A stretch of 64,000 nucleotides of DNA from Polytrichum commune (taxonomy: Eukaryota > Streptophyta > Polytrichopsida > Polytrichales > Polytrichaceae): NCBI GenBank assembly GCA_950295325.1, contig OX485806.1, forward strand, positions 4,526,001 to 4,590,000, given 5' to 3'. The position numbers and the translations under genes were made by a program. The first letter of the stretch is position 1. Each line of letters begins with the position of its first letter. This document shows positions 1-12,800 of the stretch, one piece after another. The notes under the pieces are model-generated. The model did not search any database and had not been told where the DNA came from. It saw only the letters and a program-made list of their open reading frames with translations.

Positions 1-610
1 AAGAAAAAGAGGCAAAAGAAAAAAAAGCAAAAGAAAAAGAGGCAATCTCCGAGGCTAGATAGGCCATAGTAGGCGTAGGGTTTTGGGCCATAGGCAACAT
101 CATTTTGGGTCGCACTATCCAATGTATGTGTGGTGTTAGCATGCTATGCATTTTACATGCCATACTTTGTATGTTTTTTTTGCAATAATATAAGTGTCAC
201 ATGATTTCCCCTTCAATATGGTCCAAGGTTTGGATTGCCCTAACTAAACCATCACAAATATGAGTTTGGAATATTTTGTATGTTATATTATATTGGTTCA
301 CATAGTTCCCCTTCAATATGGTCTAAGGGTTTGGAGTGCCCTACCTAAAACATATTCATACAAGATCTCATATTTTGTGTGCGATAATATGAATGTTTTA
401 AGATTTCCCCTTCAATTTGGCCTAAGGTTTGGATTGCTCATCCTAAACAATCCCAAATATGAGTTATTAATGGGGTTCTTGTTCTAAATACCCGACACAA
501 AGTATTCGCATCTTACAACTTTCTCCAATATGTGTTCCATTTATCCTTGTTTTTATTTATGTGAATGTCTCAAAATGCCCAAAAAGTCTCAATTTAACGA
601 ATATAGTGTT
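1..610 (-). repeat. Left arm of a 610-bp inverted repeat (partner about 25394-26003)
   Basis: Read on the minus strand this matches the plus strand from about 25394, from the AACACTATATTCG terminus through a tandem block to the lysine/glutamate codon run. The first ~58 bases are therefore a copy of the K/E-rich 3' end of the gene at 25969-26265, in the frame that ends in SEAR and a stop. Identity looks high but not perfect, with small indels. The window edge truncates the arm, so the duplication probably extends further left. Confidence 0.85.
207..478. repeat. Tandem repeat, about 100-bp unit, about 2.7 copies
   Basis: Three successive units each begin with TTCCCCTTCAAT and continue through a GGTTTGGATTGCCC-like stretch and an AAATATGAGTT-like stretch. 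The units are diverged. The same block is present inverted at about 25530-25800 because it lies inside the inverted-repeat arm. Confidence 0.8.
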
Positions 611-1735
611 TAGTTTTCTTACAGTGAACTGGTCCGTAAGCTGAGTCCACTGTCCACTTGAAATTCTTTCTGGTGTCCCAACCTAAATAGATGCGAAGCA
701 CGTTCAGGTCTTTGGTGCTTGGACGGCAATATTTCACCTCAATTTGACGAAAGTTGGGGCTAGTTCGAACAAAATTGGATGAAGACAATGCTTTCACCAA
801 CCAAATTGGCTTGGGGTGCTCTTCATCTCTTGTTTGTACGAGGACCATATAACCTTCATGACAATCAACACCTACACGAAACAACGGTGCCGGCCGATTG
901 CGCGCAGGGCCAACGTAATACTCGTCTATTGCGAACTCTTCATTGATGTCTTCATTGCTGAAAACATGGTGTCGGACTCGACAACCGTCAACGACTTTGT
1001 GGCCAAAATCCTTGTGTCATTAGGGCCGAGCAAATGCAATCCCAATACGCGATCAATGGTTCATGAGTATCTCTAATACGTCTGGTGATGTCTTCCTCAC
1101 ACAACTCTTTCCAATACTCAATGAATCCGGATATGCCTTTCATGATTTCCGGCCCATTTTTCATGGGGTCGGGTTTGCAAGGCTTTAAATTCCCATCCGG
1201 GAGCAAACATTTATCATCCCTGTCTTAACGCCATACGAGTATACCATCATTTGGGCCCCAATTAGGAGGTGTGCACAAAAGCTTGAACTGCATGGCCGGG
1301 ACACCATCATCCCTCATATAGAATCGGAATTGTTGTACTTTGGTATGTCCCACCAAACAGTCCACTCCCTTCAACATGTATGGCTTGATGAAGGCCTTGA
1401 AATTTAGTATTTCCTCAATCATGTGCGGAATCACCGGCACATTGTCCAAATCCATGTACGATTTCATAAGAAGTGGTATCGTTGGAAAATCCTCTTCATG
1501 CAACTCCATGCTCCAACGGCCAAATGAAGCATCAATGTCGTCGTGTGTGTGCCCCACCATCAAGAAAGACACAAACATCTCTTTGAAAATTCCTTTCGCC
1601 ACGAGCAATGACCGAAAACAAAATACGTATTGACATTTGTTGTCCTTGGCACAATTATCAAGTTGGACGTGAAAAGTTGGAGGCAATGATTTTCCGAAAA
1701 TGGCCATGATTGAAGACGGGGTTTGCTACAGATAA
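610..1735 (-). pseudogene. Relic of a DUF7869-type transposase-like gene, C-terminal half
   Basis: Three minus-strand reading pieces (about 1707-1225, 1206-988 and 884-610) align in order with residues ~570-940 of the intact gene at 54584-57673. The core QLDNCAKDN and GHTHDDID motifs are preserved in the first piece, and GISGFIEYW and DCHEGYM in the later ones. Stop codons and frame changes separate the pieces, and nothing resembling the N-terminal half is present. The relic abuts the inverted-repeat arm ending at 610. The protein is non-functional as it stands. The family assignment is by motif memory; the paralogy to the intact gene is seen directly. Confidence 0.85.
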
Positions 1736-1860
1736 TGGGCCAGCCTGAAGGCTTGTACTGGCCAACTGTTGGGGTATCACCCCTTTACCCAAGGCCGGCA
1801 CCATCACCGGCCTCGCTTTCGGACATTAAACACAATTTTTTTTTTGCCTAGTATGTTGGG

Positions 1861-2640
1861 GTGTCCAGTGGGGACACTCTAAGTAGATCATGATACCCAT
1901 ACAATTTTATGTGGTAACTCCTATCATTTTTACCATAGGTATCTGCAAGACTAAATTAACACTGCCCGTTTAATGCAGGTGTTACCCATTCTTAAAACAC
2001 CTTGAAGGTGGACGCTCAAGGTGTTACGCTCTAGTTTGTGCAGTGCCGATGCAAAATCATGTCAGAGTGCTACACTAAATATGATATTTGGTGTCACCAG
2101 TTCTAATTGTCTTGCTCAATACTAAATGTAAACCACTGAGTAGTGTCACCAACACTAAATGTTAACCTAACATTAACTGTCATTCCTTGTATTGTTTTTT
2201 TTGGGGGGATTAAAGATGTACAGTGTTGCAATTGCTATCACTTACCAAGTGACTTTTCATCTAAATTTGAATCATCCATAACAATATTTCATCACAAGTT
2301 GCTGACAAGGGAAGGTAGGGTTTTGGCCAATGAATGAACTCATCCATCATACATGACAACATTCGTTCACTTATTCATAAAAAGTGTCATCCAAAAGTTT
2401 ACCGTAGTGACATAGAATACCATACGACACCAAATATCATAGTGTAGTAAACCCAATGAGCCACAAGAGGTAAGAAGATTTTGTTGTAGCTCAACTTGTC
2501 TACATTCAAGTTGCAGTGGCTGACCAACAATTGCAATATTTGAAGCAGCTTCCTGCTGCGGGATTGTGCATACTGGACACAATTGTGCAGTATTCTGTTG
2601 TAACTTTACATCTAACACCTATGCCTCCTCCCCACTTGAC
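1861..2640. repeat. Dispersed repeat, copy 1 (copy 2 at about 4000-6600)
   Basis: Blocks such as ACCATAGGTATCTGCAAGAC, GACTAAATTAACACTGCCC and CCCAATGAGCCACAAGA reappear in the same order in copy 2. Copy 1 carries one MITE (2073-2444). Copy 2 lacks that MITE but carries two other insertions, so each copy gives the empty site for the other. No coding potential was recognised. The flanks at 1736-1860 and 2641-3290 hold nothing I recognise. Confidence 0.75.
2073..2444. mobile_element. 372-bp MITE with TA duplication (family 1, copy 1)
   Basis: The element begins CACTAAATATGATATTTGG and ends with the inverted complement ATATCATAGTG. A TA lies on each side (2071-2072 and 2445-2446). Copy 2 of the surrounding repeat has an uninterrupted site near 6403, which supports TA as the target. 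TA duplication and lack of coding suggest a Tc1/mariner-type non-autonomous element; the superfamily is inferred. Confidence 0.75.
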
Positions 2641-3294
2641 ATTAGCAAATAACCAAAGACTTCCTTAAAACCTGGGTAAAGTTCCCTCGGTTATAGCGGA
2701 CATGTCCGGCTATCCCAATGCACCTACAAGAACTTGCTCCGGAGATTTCCAAGTAGGTTATGTTAAGTAGCTTTCCCACATGTTCATTGTTTTATCTACC
2801 AACCAATGAATGTTGGATAGTTTTTATCCCATCCCCAACTGCCTTAATACTTATCATCGGTTTTTGTTAATGGAGCTCCTCGTGCCCTCATAGCTAAGAC
2901 TAAAAGCAACCAATTACAAGAGCGGGATGCAACACTTTTATAGGTCCTACATTCTTGCCTCATGTCTAGGTACCGATGGGAGGGTCGGTAGTTTTAGCTT
3001 AAAACCTCCACTTTTAAGCCATGCCACATCATTTGCCAACTAGGCTCAGCACTAGAAAATGTCGATGGTGTGAACGCTCATTTTTAAGAACCCACTTTTA
3101 GGCTTAGCTAATGTCAAGTGGGGAGGGGGCCTTAAACTATCTAAGATCACTGACATTCATTTGTTTCTCTTTTAATCTTCTTCAAGCATAGTTCCCTGGG
3201 CTAGATCACATTTGCCTAAGGTTGAGTCCCGCCCTAGGCATGCCTCCTTCACTGCTTGGATGAAGCCCATCCTCCCTACCCGCTCGTCCGACTT

Positions 3295-3590
3295 CGAAAA
3301 ATTAAGTTGCCCTTGCATTCTTGAAGGTCGCTTGTCCATATAACTCATATTGAGTGCACCTCATCATCAAGGTCCAAAATCCAATATATATTTTCACTTC
3401 CATTGAGTAAATAAGCAATTGATTGAGATTTCATTTTCAAAGTGAAATGGTCAATAAAACATGCAGTTCACTTGGAAGTCAAAAATATTACGAAAACCTC
3501 ATTAGCACTAAGGTTATAAATTTTGTGACTTTCCGTTGGAAGGGTCTTTCTCATTCTAAACACGTGTGCCACATCACACTTGTTATCAAT
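3295..3590. repeat. Diverged single arm of the 5008-6287 Mutator-like foldback family
   Basis: The stretch ATTCTTGAAGGTCGCTTG through CTTGGAAGTCAAAAA and the following AAGGTTATAA block parallels 5160-5400 of the foldback element at moderate identity. No opposite arm is nearby, so this is a solo or decayed copy. The interval 3591-4000 shows nothing else recognisable. Confidence 0.6.
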
Positions 3591-4099
3591 TATGTACTTA
3601 TACATGTGTAAGACCCAACATACGTGCATTTATTACTTCAACAATATGACATTTTGGAGGTCCAGGAGTGTCATATTAACAATGTCATAGTTGCATTATA
3701 GAGGTAGATTTCAACTAGAAAATTTTAAGTTGGTTTACAAAGTTTGTGTCATTATTTCGAGGTTGTTGTATTATCTAGTGTTGTATTAAAGAGGTAGGAC
3801 TGTATCCGAATGACAAAGAGGCTCATGCAACTGAAGTCTGGATCATGTCTGCCCCAGTTGTTCACCTTACAGTCCCAAATTCCATCCATTAATGATGGAC
3901 ACGACCCAGCAGTTACAGTGAATTGCTAACAACATGTATTAAATAGTTTCTTATTTACATTATAAGATATCTGCTCAGCGCTCAGTGAAGCGGCAGTTTT
4001 AGAACCATCTACCTTGCTGTCATTATCTGACTGGTAACTGGATCGTGGTACCATATGATTTATATGGTAAACCACACCATTTTCACCATGGGCACATCT

Positions 4100-4987
4100 A
4101 TGGAATTCCAAAAGGGCCATACTTTGTAAAACAAGGTACCCCGGGGAAGATGCCTGGTGCCCCGGGAAAGATTCCCTGTATCCGGGGGAAGTGTCCAGTG
4201 CCCAAGGAAAGATTCCCTGTACCCGGGGGAAGATGCCCAGTGCCCAAGGAAAGATTCCCTATACCCCGAGGTATAATAAGAAAAAATATTAGTAATTAAT
4301 TTTTTTTGAAATTACATTATTCAATTTTTAAAAAATGCTTTAATTTTAAATTAATTTTACATTTTAGTTAGATATCTTTTATATTAAATAAAAAATGCTT
4401 TTTCTTTTTCTTTTTAAGTGATACTATCACTTTTAAAAGAGACATTTGAGTTATCAACTGCTTTAATTTAATTTCTTTTACATTAAGAATAAATAAGAAA
4501 TGGAGAATAAGTTTTATTAACTTTTCTCAATTTTGGTTAGAGGATATTATAATGAACCCCTTAATTTATGTAATTTATATCTTAATTTATGGTTTAAGTT
4601 CAGGGGTTCATTATAATATCCTCTAACCAAAATTGAGAAAAGTTAACAAAACTTATTCTCCATTGCTTATTTATTCTTAATATAAAAGAAATTAAATTAA
4701 AGAAATTAATAACTCAAAATGTCTCTTTAAAAGTGATAGTATCACTTAAAAAGAAATTTTAAATTTTTTTATTTAAAATAAAATATATCTAACTAAATTG
4801 TAAATTTATTTAAAAATTTAAGCCTTTTTTAAATTGAATAATGTAATTTCAATTTTTTTGTTAATTACTAACATTTTTTCTTATTATACCTCGGGTACAT
4901 AGAATCTTCCCCCGGGTACATGGAATCTTTCCTAGGGCACCGGGCATCTTCCCCGGGGTACAAAGTATGGCCCTTTTGGCATTCCAT
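4100..4987. mobile_element. 888-bp foldback element with near-8-bp duplication
   Basis: The left arm starts ATGGAATTCCAAAAGGGCC and the right arm ends with its near-complement GGCATTCCAT. Arms of about 400-450 bp meet at a short loop near 4585, so the whole element can fold into one hairpin. Flanks GCACATCT and ACACATCT (4092-4099 and 4988-4995) differ by one base and look like a target duplication. The arms contain CCCGGGG-rich tandem units of about 35-40 bp next to a very AT-rich core. There is no coding region. Confidence 0.75.
4138..4272. repeat. GC-rich tandem units inside the foldback arm
   Basis: Units of the type CCCGGGGGAAGATGCC, each followed by AGTGCCCAAGGAAAGATTCC, repeat about three to four times. 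The mirrored arm at 4890-4965 carries a shorter version. The unit number differs between arms, so the repeats changed after the inverted structure formed or expanded in one arm only. Confidence 0.7.
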
Positions 4988-5007
4988 ACACATCTCCATG
5001 ACTAAAT

Positions 5008-6287
5008 GGAGGACGCTAAACACCCCCCCACGAACTTCTAGGGATTCCATATTCGGGCGGGGGCAGCCCTCCCACGAAATTTCTGGCCCCGCCCGGATTT
5101 TTTCCAAACCCGCCCGAAAATAGCTGCCCGCCCCGCCCGAAAACGAAAAAAACATTGCTCTTCCATTCTTGAAGGCCGCTTGACTACAAATCCCATATTG
5201 AGTGCACTTCACCTTCAAGGTCTCAAATCCAATATATATGTGCACTTCCACCTAGTAAATAAGGCATTAAATGGGATTTCATTCCGGAAGTGAAACCATC
5301 AACCAAGAATGTAATTAACTTGGAAGTCAAAAAATTAGAAAATCCTCATCAACATTGAGGTTATAATTTTTATGACTTACCATTTGAAATTGTCTTCGTC
5401 ATTCTTAAATGACACTTAAATTTAGTGTGCTGATGTGGTATGTATATTTTATAATATTTTAGATAATTCTGTCTACTTTCAAGAATATTCATACGCACTT
5501 ATTCTAATTAAGTGTGATTTAATGTAATTATGGCTAATTAATTCTGATTAATCCTAATTAATCCAAATAAATCAGAAAGTATTCTTTCCAAATTAAGTAA
5601 GACTAATTAATCCTAAAATTTAATTACTGGAATTAACTCCAATTAAGTCCAATCAATTTCAGTAATTACAATACTCAATTTTTATATCCAGTAATCCTAA
5701 TTAACCCTAAAATTTAATTAATGGAATTAACTCCAATTAAATCCGGTAATTAAAATAATTTATTAATTAGTTCCATTAAGTATATTTTATAAATAAGTGC
5801 GTATGAATATTCTTGAAAGTAGACAGAATTATCTAAAATATTATAAAATATACATACCACATCAGCACACTAAATTTAAGTGTCATTTAAGAATGACGAA
5901 GACAATTTCAAATGGTAAGTCATAGACATTATAACCTCAATGTTGATGAGGATTTTCTAATTTTTTGACTTCCAAGTTAATTACATTCTTGGTTGATGGT
6001 TACACTACCGGAATGAAATCCCATTTAATGCCTTATTTACTAGGTGGAAGTGCACATATATATTGGATTTGAGACCTTGAAGGTGAAGTGCACTCAATAT
6101 GGGATTTGTAGTCAAGCGGCCTTCAAGAATGGAAGAGCAATGTTTTTTTCGTTTTCGGGCGGGGCGGGCAGCTATTTTCGGGCGGGTTTGGAAAAAATCC
6201 GGGCGGGGCCAGAAATTTCGTGGGAGGGCTGCCCCCGCCCGAATATGGAATCCCTAGAAGTTCGTGGGGGGGTGTTTAGCGTCCTCC
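5008..6287. mobile_element. Mutator-like foldback MITE, 1280 bp, with perfect 9-bp duplication TGACTAAAT
   Basis: Terminal sequence GGAGGACGCTAAACACCCC is exactly inverted at the right end. The arms run to about 5506 and from about 5790, nearly 500 bp each and almost identical, around a loop of about 280 bp. Identical 9-mers TGACTAAAT flank the element (4999-5007 and 6288-6296). A 9-bp duplication plus very long terminal inverted repeats is the signature of Mutator-like elements. No transposase is present, so it is non-autonomous. Arms contain GGGCGGG-rich blocks. A paralogous unoccupied site lies near 1948. Confidence 0.88.
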
Positions 6288-7374
6288 TGACTAAATACCG
6301 CTGCCCATTTTCTGCAAGTGTTCTCCATTCTTAGAAATGGCCACGAAAGTCAATGCTCAAAGTTTTACACAGTAGTTTGTGGAGTGCACATGCACAAGCC
6401 TATTAGTAAGACCCAATGAGCCACAAGACTCAAGGAGTGAGAAGATTTTGTTGTAGCTCAACTTATGTACATTCAAGTTGCAGTGGCTGACCCGCAATTG
6501 CCATATTCAAAGCAGCTTGTGGCATTGTGCAGACTCAGTTTTTTGTTGTAAGTTTATGTCTAGCACTTAAACTAACTAAGAGTGCTGACATCCATTTGTT
6601 TCTCCTTTAATCTGCTTCAAGAAGAGCCTGGTGGTCTGCACAAGGCATTATCTACTATGTTATGCGTCCCAGGCAAGTGATCTATTTCAGAATCAAGGTG
6701 TGTGGCACCCAGAATCAAGCACGTAAGTTAGAGGTGAGTGAAGATCTTGTTCCTTTCATTGATGTCCCAAAGGGAGAGAATTGCTATCATTTCTGCGAGC
6801 CTGTGGCGGTGCTGGGTTCTGTGTTAAACATGTGAGACTGGTGAAGTCATTAAATGCTGGGTTTGGTTTTTGTAGTAGGCATCTCTTTGCAGGAACTGAG
6901 ACTGGTCTGCAATAAGTTGGTTTCAGAGATAGAGTTTTACTAAGTAGTGGATTTGTAGATTGTGCTGCAGCCAGATTTTGTAGGTATAATTAGTAAGGAA
7001 CGAGTCCAACACCTCGAAGTTTTAAACATTCTGATGTCCACTGCCAGTTGATATTTTCAGGAGCTCAGATTGCCCTGCACTTGGGTTGTGCTGGCCAGAG
7101 TAACAGCTGACAGAGTCTGTAAGGTACGTGGGTGTTATTCGGTAACTTTTCTTGATTGGACACCTATATTTGTTTGGCATGTCTTATGTAAATCTAATTG
7201 GTACAAATTGGTGAACATGAAAAATAACCGAATAACACCCACATATTTTCCTTAGTTAATCATTTATGTTGCCGTTACAAGTGCGTCAGACCAACATTGC
7301 AAAACAAGCACCTCCAGACACTTTTCATTATAATTATTTAGAAACAATTATTATAACTCCCTGCACTACAACTA
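6288..7374. other. Tail of dispersed repeat copy 2, then sequence without a recognised gene
   Basis: From 6288 to about 6570 the sequence continues the copy-2 repeat (CCCAATGAGCCACAAGA at 6412 and following). From 6571 to 7374 I see only short open frames with no recognisable motif or matching splice sites. No gene is called. Confidence 0.5.
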
Positions 7375-7746
7375 CACTAAATGATATTTAGTATCACCAG
7401 TTGTAATTGCCTTGCTCAATACTAATTGTAAATCTCGGTTTAGAATTACCAACACTAAATGTTAACCCAACATTAATTGTCATTCCTTGTAATTTTTTTG
7501 GAGGATTATAGATTTACAGTGTTGCAATTAGTGTCACTTTGCAAGTGATTTTTCATTCAAATTTGAATCATCCATAACAATATTTCATCACAAGTTGCTG
7601 ACAAGAGAATGTAGGATTTTGGCCAAAGGATGAACTCATCCATCATCCATGACAATATTTTGTTCACTTATTCATAAGAAGTGTCATCCGAAAAGTTTTT
7701 CATAGTGACATTACATATCATGTGACACTAAATATCATATTTAGTG
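7375..7746. mobile_element. 372-bp MITE with TA duplication (family 1, copy 2)
   Basis: It has the same length as the 2073-2444 element and aligns to it throughout. It starts CACTAAATGATATTTAG and ends CTAAATATCATATTTAGTG, with TA on both sides (7373-7374 and 7747-7748). The TIR is itself a near palindrome. It lies about 1.7 kb upstream of the resistance gene, and the interval 7749-9474 holds no other recognised feature. Confidence 0.8.
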
Positions 7747-9474
7747 TAGTATACAGGTCCTAAAGCACCATGTCATATGTGACTTGGAGTTTGTCATGCC
7801 TTTGTAAATTTTACTTGTTTTCTATTGTACTCTAGATTCTATAAGTTGATTTGACTTTTAAATGATATCAAAGATATTTGAAATCACCAAGTGTTAATTT
7901 GACAGGATCTTTTGATTAAACATCTTACCCATAACTAGAAGTGAAAACAAGAAACACAATTGGTTGAAGATTCAAGTGTGTTTTGTTGGTACATGTTGTG
8001 GAGAGATCTTGAAGGTCACAAATATCAACCTCAAGTTGCCACCTAGGCCTCTCATCCTTAGATACCCAGCAAAACCTCTTTGTTTGCCATATATAAAGTA
8101 TCATAAGTACATTCTTAACATCACCACTAAATTTTGCAATTGCCTCTTTAACTATCACTTGATGATATGAATGGAAACTCCAACTTGGGTATGACGTAAA
8201 TGAAAACAACCTCTCATAATTGACAGTTGCCTCCTTTTTGGAGCGAGTTTGGAGGTGGACCCTACATTTAGAGATATACGAATTGAGAAGATGCACATAA
8301 CATTATTCATATTCATAATAGTGTTCTACGGGACTAACAACATTCTAGGGAATATTCCTTGTATTTTTTCACATTCAGTTTGAATGTGGTACATATTTCT
8401 TGGAAAAATGTCAGCCCCGCAGAATAGTGTTATGGATCTGAATAATGTTATGCACTTACAATCAATATGGATTAGTGTATTGGAATGATGTCTTGTGGAC
8501 TTGATTCGGTTTGGTGGCTTTCAATTCACTTGGCCACAAAGAGGGAGTTATCGCATACAAGTGAAACTCTCATTCATCTAACATAAAACTTGATCCTCAT
8601 ACGTTTTTGACCAATTCATCTTGAAATTTTGGGTCTTTAAAACTAATTATGATGTCAAGTCAACAAAACCAAAAACCCTTGAAGGGATTGCATGTTATTT
8701 CAGGGCTTTTATGTTGGATGAATGAGAGATATGCTCGTATGTAATAACTCCCTCTCTCCAACTTGGCTCAAGTTTGTTTACAAGGCCTCTATATTTTATT
8801 TTGATTGAGAAATTCAATGTGACTCACATGGTAAGTTTGATGAGGAAAATCACCTACTGTAAATAGGATCCCTGTGTGGGTGGAAATGCTTTGACAAGAT
8901 CATGCTAGTAAGCCAAAAAATTTATAATGGCAATGTAGTGTCTGTATTTCAATGTCATTTTGTCAATGACATTTTGGGGTTTTTCTTGAAAATGTTATAA
9001 ATCATTGTAAATAAGTAATATTGTCTGCAATTGATCTTATGAGGTTTTGTGATGTAGATCTCTCATTACGACGCTTCCATGATGATGGAGAGAAGTCCTT
9101 AAGCTAAATTGGGGTCTAAAGATCATAATTGATGATAATCCACCTTGTAAGAAGGACATATGGACAAGTCTAGAACCTAGGTTAGGCAATTGTTACATAC
9201 ATAAATACAAAAAACCGTGTTTATATATAACATGAGATGTGGTCCACATCTAGAGCTATTTTTTGCATCTTCTATTAGAGAATCTGCTAACATACCCATT
9301 TTTGTATAATCTCAATTTGTCCAAAATATACTTGATACTCAATTAGATTTGAGAGATAAATTTTCATCAACTCTTTCAATATTATGGATGAGGTAGATTT
9401 TCAAAGACATTCATTTTTGCGTCATTTTTGTGTGCATTTTGTTGAGTTCTTGTGTAGGTTTTGAGTCAGATGTG

Positions 9475-9856
9475 ATGTCTTCATCAATGGGGGAAGTGGA
9501 ATATTTTCCCTGTAAACACCAATTCAAAGAAGGCAAAGGAGATGGGTGCCATGATTTTGACCCTTCGGATGGGGATCCATTGATATGTGAGTGTTGCACA
9601 TGCCACCGCAACTTCCACGTGGTGTTGTTTAATGAAGAGTCAAGATACGGGGTGTGTCAGAAACACATTGCAGAGCAAGATGGAAATGATGGGTGTCAAG
9701 CTTTCATCCCATCAACAACGCCAAGGGAGAAATATTGTGCATGTTGTTTGCATCATCGAAACTTTCACAAACCTTTGATGTTACAGAATAATATGCCTTC
9801 AACAAACTGTCCATCTGGAAATAATATGACGCCTGATTCATCCTCAAAACCATCAG
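9475..9856 (+). CDS. Exon 1 of the resistance gene: two ZF-HD dimerisation-like zinc modules
   Basis: The exon encodes two similar blocks. The first has DGCHDFDPSDGDP followed by CECCTCHRNFH. The second has DGCQAFIPS followed by CACCLHHRNFH. The ZF-HD homeodomain and MIF family carries DGCGEFMPS and CAACGCHRNFH at the same spacing, so the match is specific rather than a generic zinc finger. No homeodomain follows. The exon ends in phase 1 at a GT and joins the TIR exon in phase 1 across a 1271-bp intron. The alternative is a separate small MIF-like gene ending at the stop near 9863. Confidence 0.7.
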
Positions 9857-12800
9857 GTGGTTAAGTTCATCTTCTCAACTTTCAAGTTTGGATGCTCAAG
9901 CTCCTCTAGCAACGCTATGCTTGAACCCTTAGATCTATATGTAGTGTGGTCTAAAAGCAATGTCTGTTTTAGTTGAAGCTCCGGGGAGGCCACTCTTTGG
10001 AAGATATATGATAGTCACGTGCAAAAAACATATAGGGTGGAATAAAATCCATAGGAGAAAAAATTATGAAATAATTAACAATCAATATAGGGTTTTGGAA
10101 ATTTATACAAAGAACATGTTAGGGACATTCCAAGAATATTCTTTAAATATATGGAATGTCCCATAAATATGTTCAATACTACATAGCCCCCTAAAAATAT
10201 CCCTTTACCGCACATGGTTCATATCCATACAAGGAAGTTATCACTTGTAGTTGAATCTTGGCACAGTTTAATCAAGTCACAATATGTATCTAGCTAAATT
10301 CAACTTATTTCATGGTGTCAATCTTGGCTATGAAATGTAGGGTATGGGATGTACATATATAATGTAAAAAGTCCTTATTGTCTATTTTCTTAGCAATTTA
10401 AAGATAATCTTCACTTTAAACTCCCAAAGCTATTGCATCTCAATTGTAATTTTGGATTTGGATGGTAGAAGCCATGGGTTGGAGTGGGCGCCCAACCTAC
10501 GGAACTGTGACAATGGTGGGATAGATATTGGGTGCCTATTACAATTGATGACAAGGCTCTACACGTACATCATCAACTAGTTTGGAATGGATAATGCGTC
10601 TCTATATACCCAATCATGACACTACAAGCACATGAATTCCAGACAATTGACTTGTGTCATTGAAAACTTGCCCTCTATCACTGGAAAATTTGCAAATCTA
10701 CCATAACCGTAGATTTGCATTGACCTTTCACCGACATAGGTAGATTGCCTAGGACTCATATGCTTGTAGTGGGAATCGACATGTCAGCAAAGTCACTCAA
10801 CCTTATGACTAAGTTAGTGTGCAAAATTGATCATACTAACCACATCTTTGCACACTACAAGTACAAGAGTTCCGATCAATTGACTTGTTTCATTGAAAAC
10901 TTGTCCTACGTCACTAAACTTTTTACAAATCTACCATAATGGCAGATTTGCATTGATCTTTCATTGACGTATGACTCATATGTTGGTACTAGGATTAGAC
11001 ATGTTAGCAAAATCACTTGGCCATACCACTAAGTTAGTGTGCACAATTCATGATCCTGACCACATCTATGTAAGCTATCTTTCTAGACTTGTTTGGTTGA
11101 CTTTTCTGTTTATGAAATTTGGCATAGGGAGTGGTTCCTCAACTCCAAGTTTGAGTGGCCATCACCCACCTATGCATGAAATCTCAAAGGACCTACTAGA
11201 GGAAGTCAAGCATGGTAATGTCGACGATGACATGGCTCACAGTTCTAATGGCATACATGACCTTGATATGACCAAGTACGACGTCTTTGTAAACCATCGA
11301 GGGCCCGATACGAAGTTAAGCTTTGTTGCCCATCTTGAGGAAGAATTCAAGAGGCACGGGCTCACTGCTTGGGTGGATAGAAATTCATTGGTGAAAGGGG
11401 AGCAAAACTGGAATTCCATCAAAACAGCCATTGAAAAAATCCAAGTTCATGTGGCAATCTTCAGTCCTGGATACACAGAGTCTGAATGGTGTCTCAACGA
11501 GCTCCTCCATATGATAGAATGCCAACACAAGCCCAGATCTCCTGTCCTCCTACCTATCTTTTATAACGTGGAGCATGAACACCTTCGGCGGCCAGAACTG
11601 TTCGAGCCATTCAAAATAGGTTTGCAAAAACACAAAGTCGGAGAGCATTGTGTTGAAAATTGGGTAGCAGCTCTTCGAGAGGCTGCAGACCTATCTGGGA
11701 TTTCACTCCAAACCATGGCCGGGTAAGTAATGTTGAGTAAAAGGATCATCATTTGACATATTGTAAATACTCTTTAAATTAGTACATGTTAACTGAAAAC
11801 TGCCCATTGTCCCTTGTTGCAAAACTGGTTCACATGTTCAAAGGTACAATACAGTCATCCTTTAATTCAACTATTAATCTAGTTTTGGTCAAGAGTTTAT
11901 TATTTTGCATTCAAATCTTTCCATGTTTAGTGAGAGTTTGGTGCATGCTTGGAGTTCGTGTGGAGGTTTGAGTCAAAAACATTTGATAATTGGTTCATTG
12001 AAGGGCCAAATTCATATAGTGAGCACCTCTTGATGTGCTTACTATATATTTTCAAACTTTGAAACGGCAAAGGCGCATGGGCATTGTTCCAAAATGGACA
12101 CTTGTATGTGGATTATGGCATGTGGAACAGACGTTGTGAGGATGGTTTGGGACATTAATTCATATGCATAGGTGCATTGAAATGCCAAGATGACATGGAC
12201 CCACACTAGAATAGTTAATCTCTCTATTCATCAACCTATATATGATTGTACTTTCAAATATTCTATGCTAACAATATTCATAATTGTGTGTGCCACATTG
12301 GTATGCGCAGGGATGAAAGCAAGCTGAAAAAAACAATCATTGAGGAAGTTGAACGAATATTGGGACGTCATTTCTTTAGAATGCAAGCAGGGACTCCAAA
12401 ACATAAAGTTGGTCTTCAAACCATGCTCAATACGGAACTTGAAGAGTTGGCAAAAATGGGAGATGGCTTAGGCGTACGAGGGATTTCTGGCATGGGGGGA
12501 ATTGGCAAAACCACTTTGGCCAAGGAAGTTTACAATCACTACTCTCAAAAAAATGCTTTTGAGTGCCAAACATTTCTGGAACCGGGAAAAGGGGCAGATC
12601 CGGTGACCTTGCAAAGGCAAGCATTGAATGACCTCCTGCAGAAGAAAGGTGTAGAGAATGTGGGTGAGAATTACAATTATTGGTTTTCGAGGCTCATTGG
12701 GCGGTCGGTTCTAATTGTCATTGATGACATCCTAAATGACGATCAATTCATGCAACTTGTACCAGACATAACAAGGTTGGGACCAAAGAGCCGTATCATT

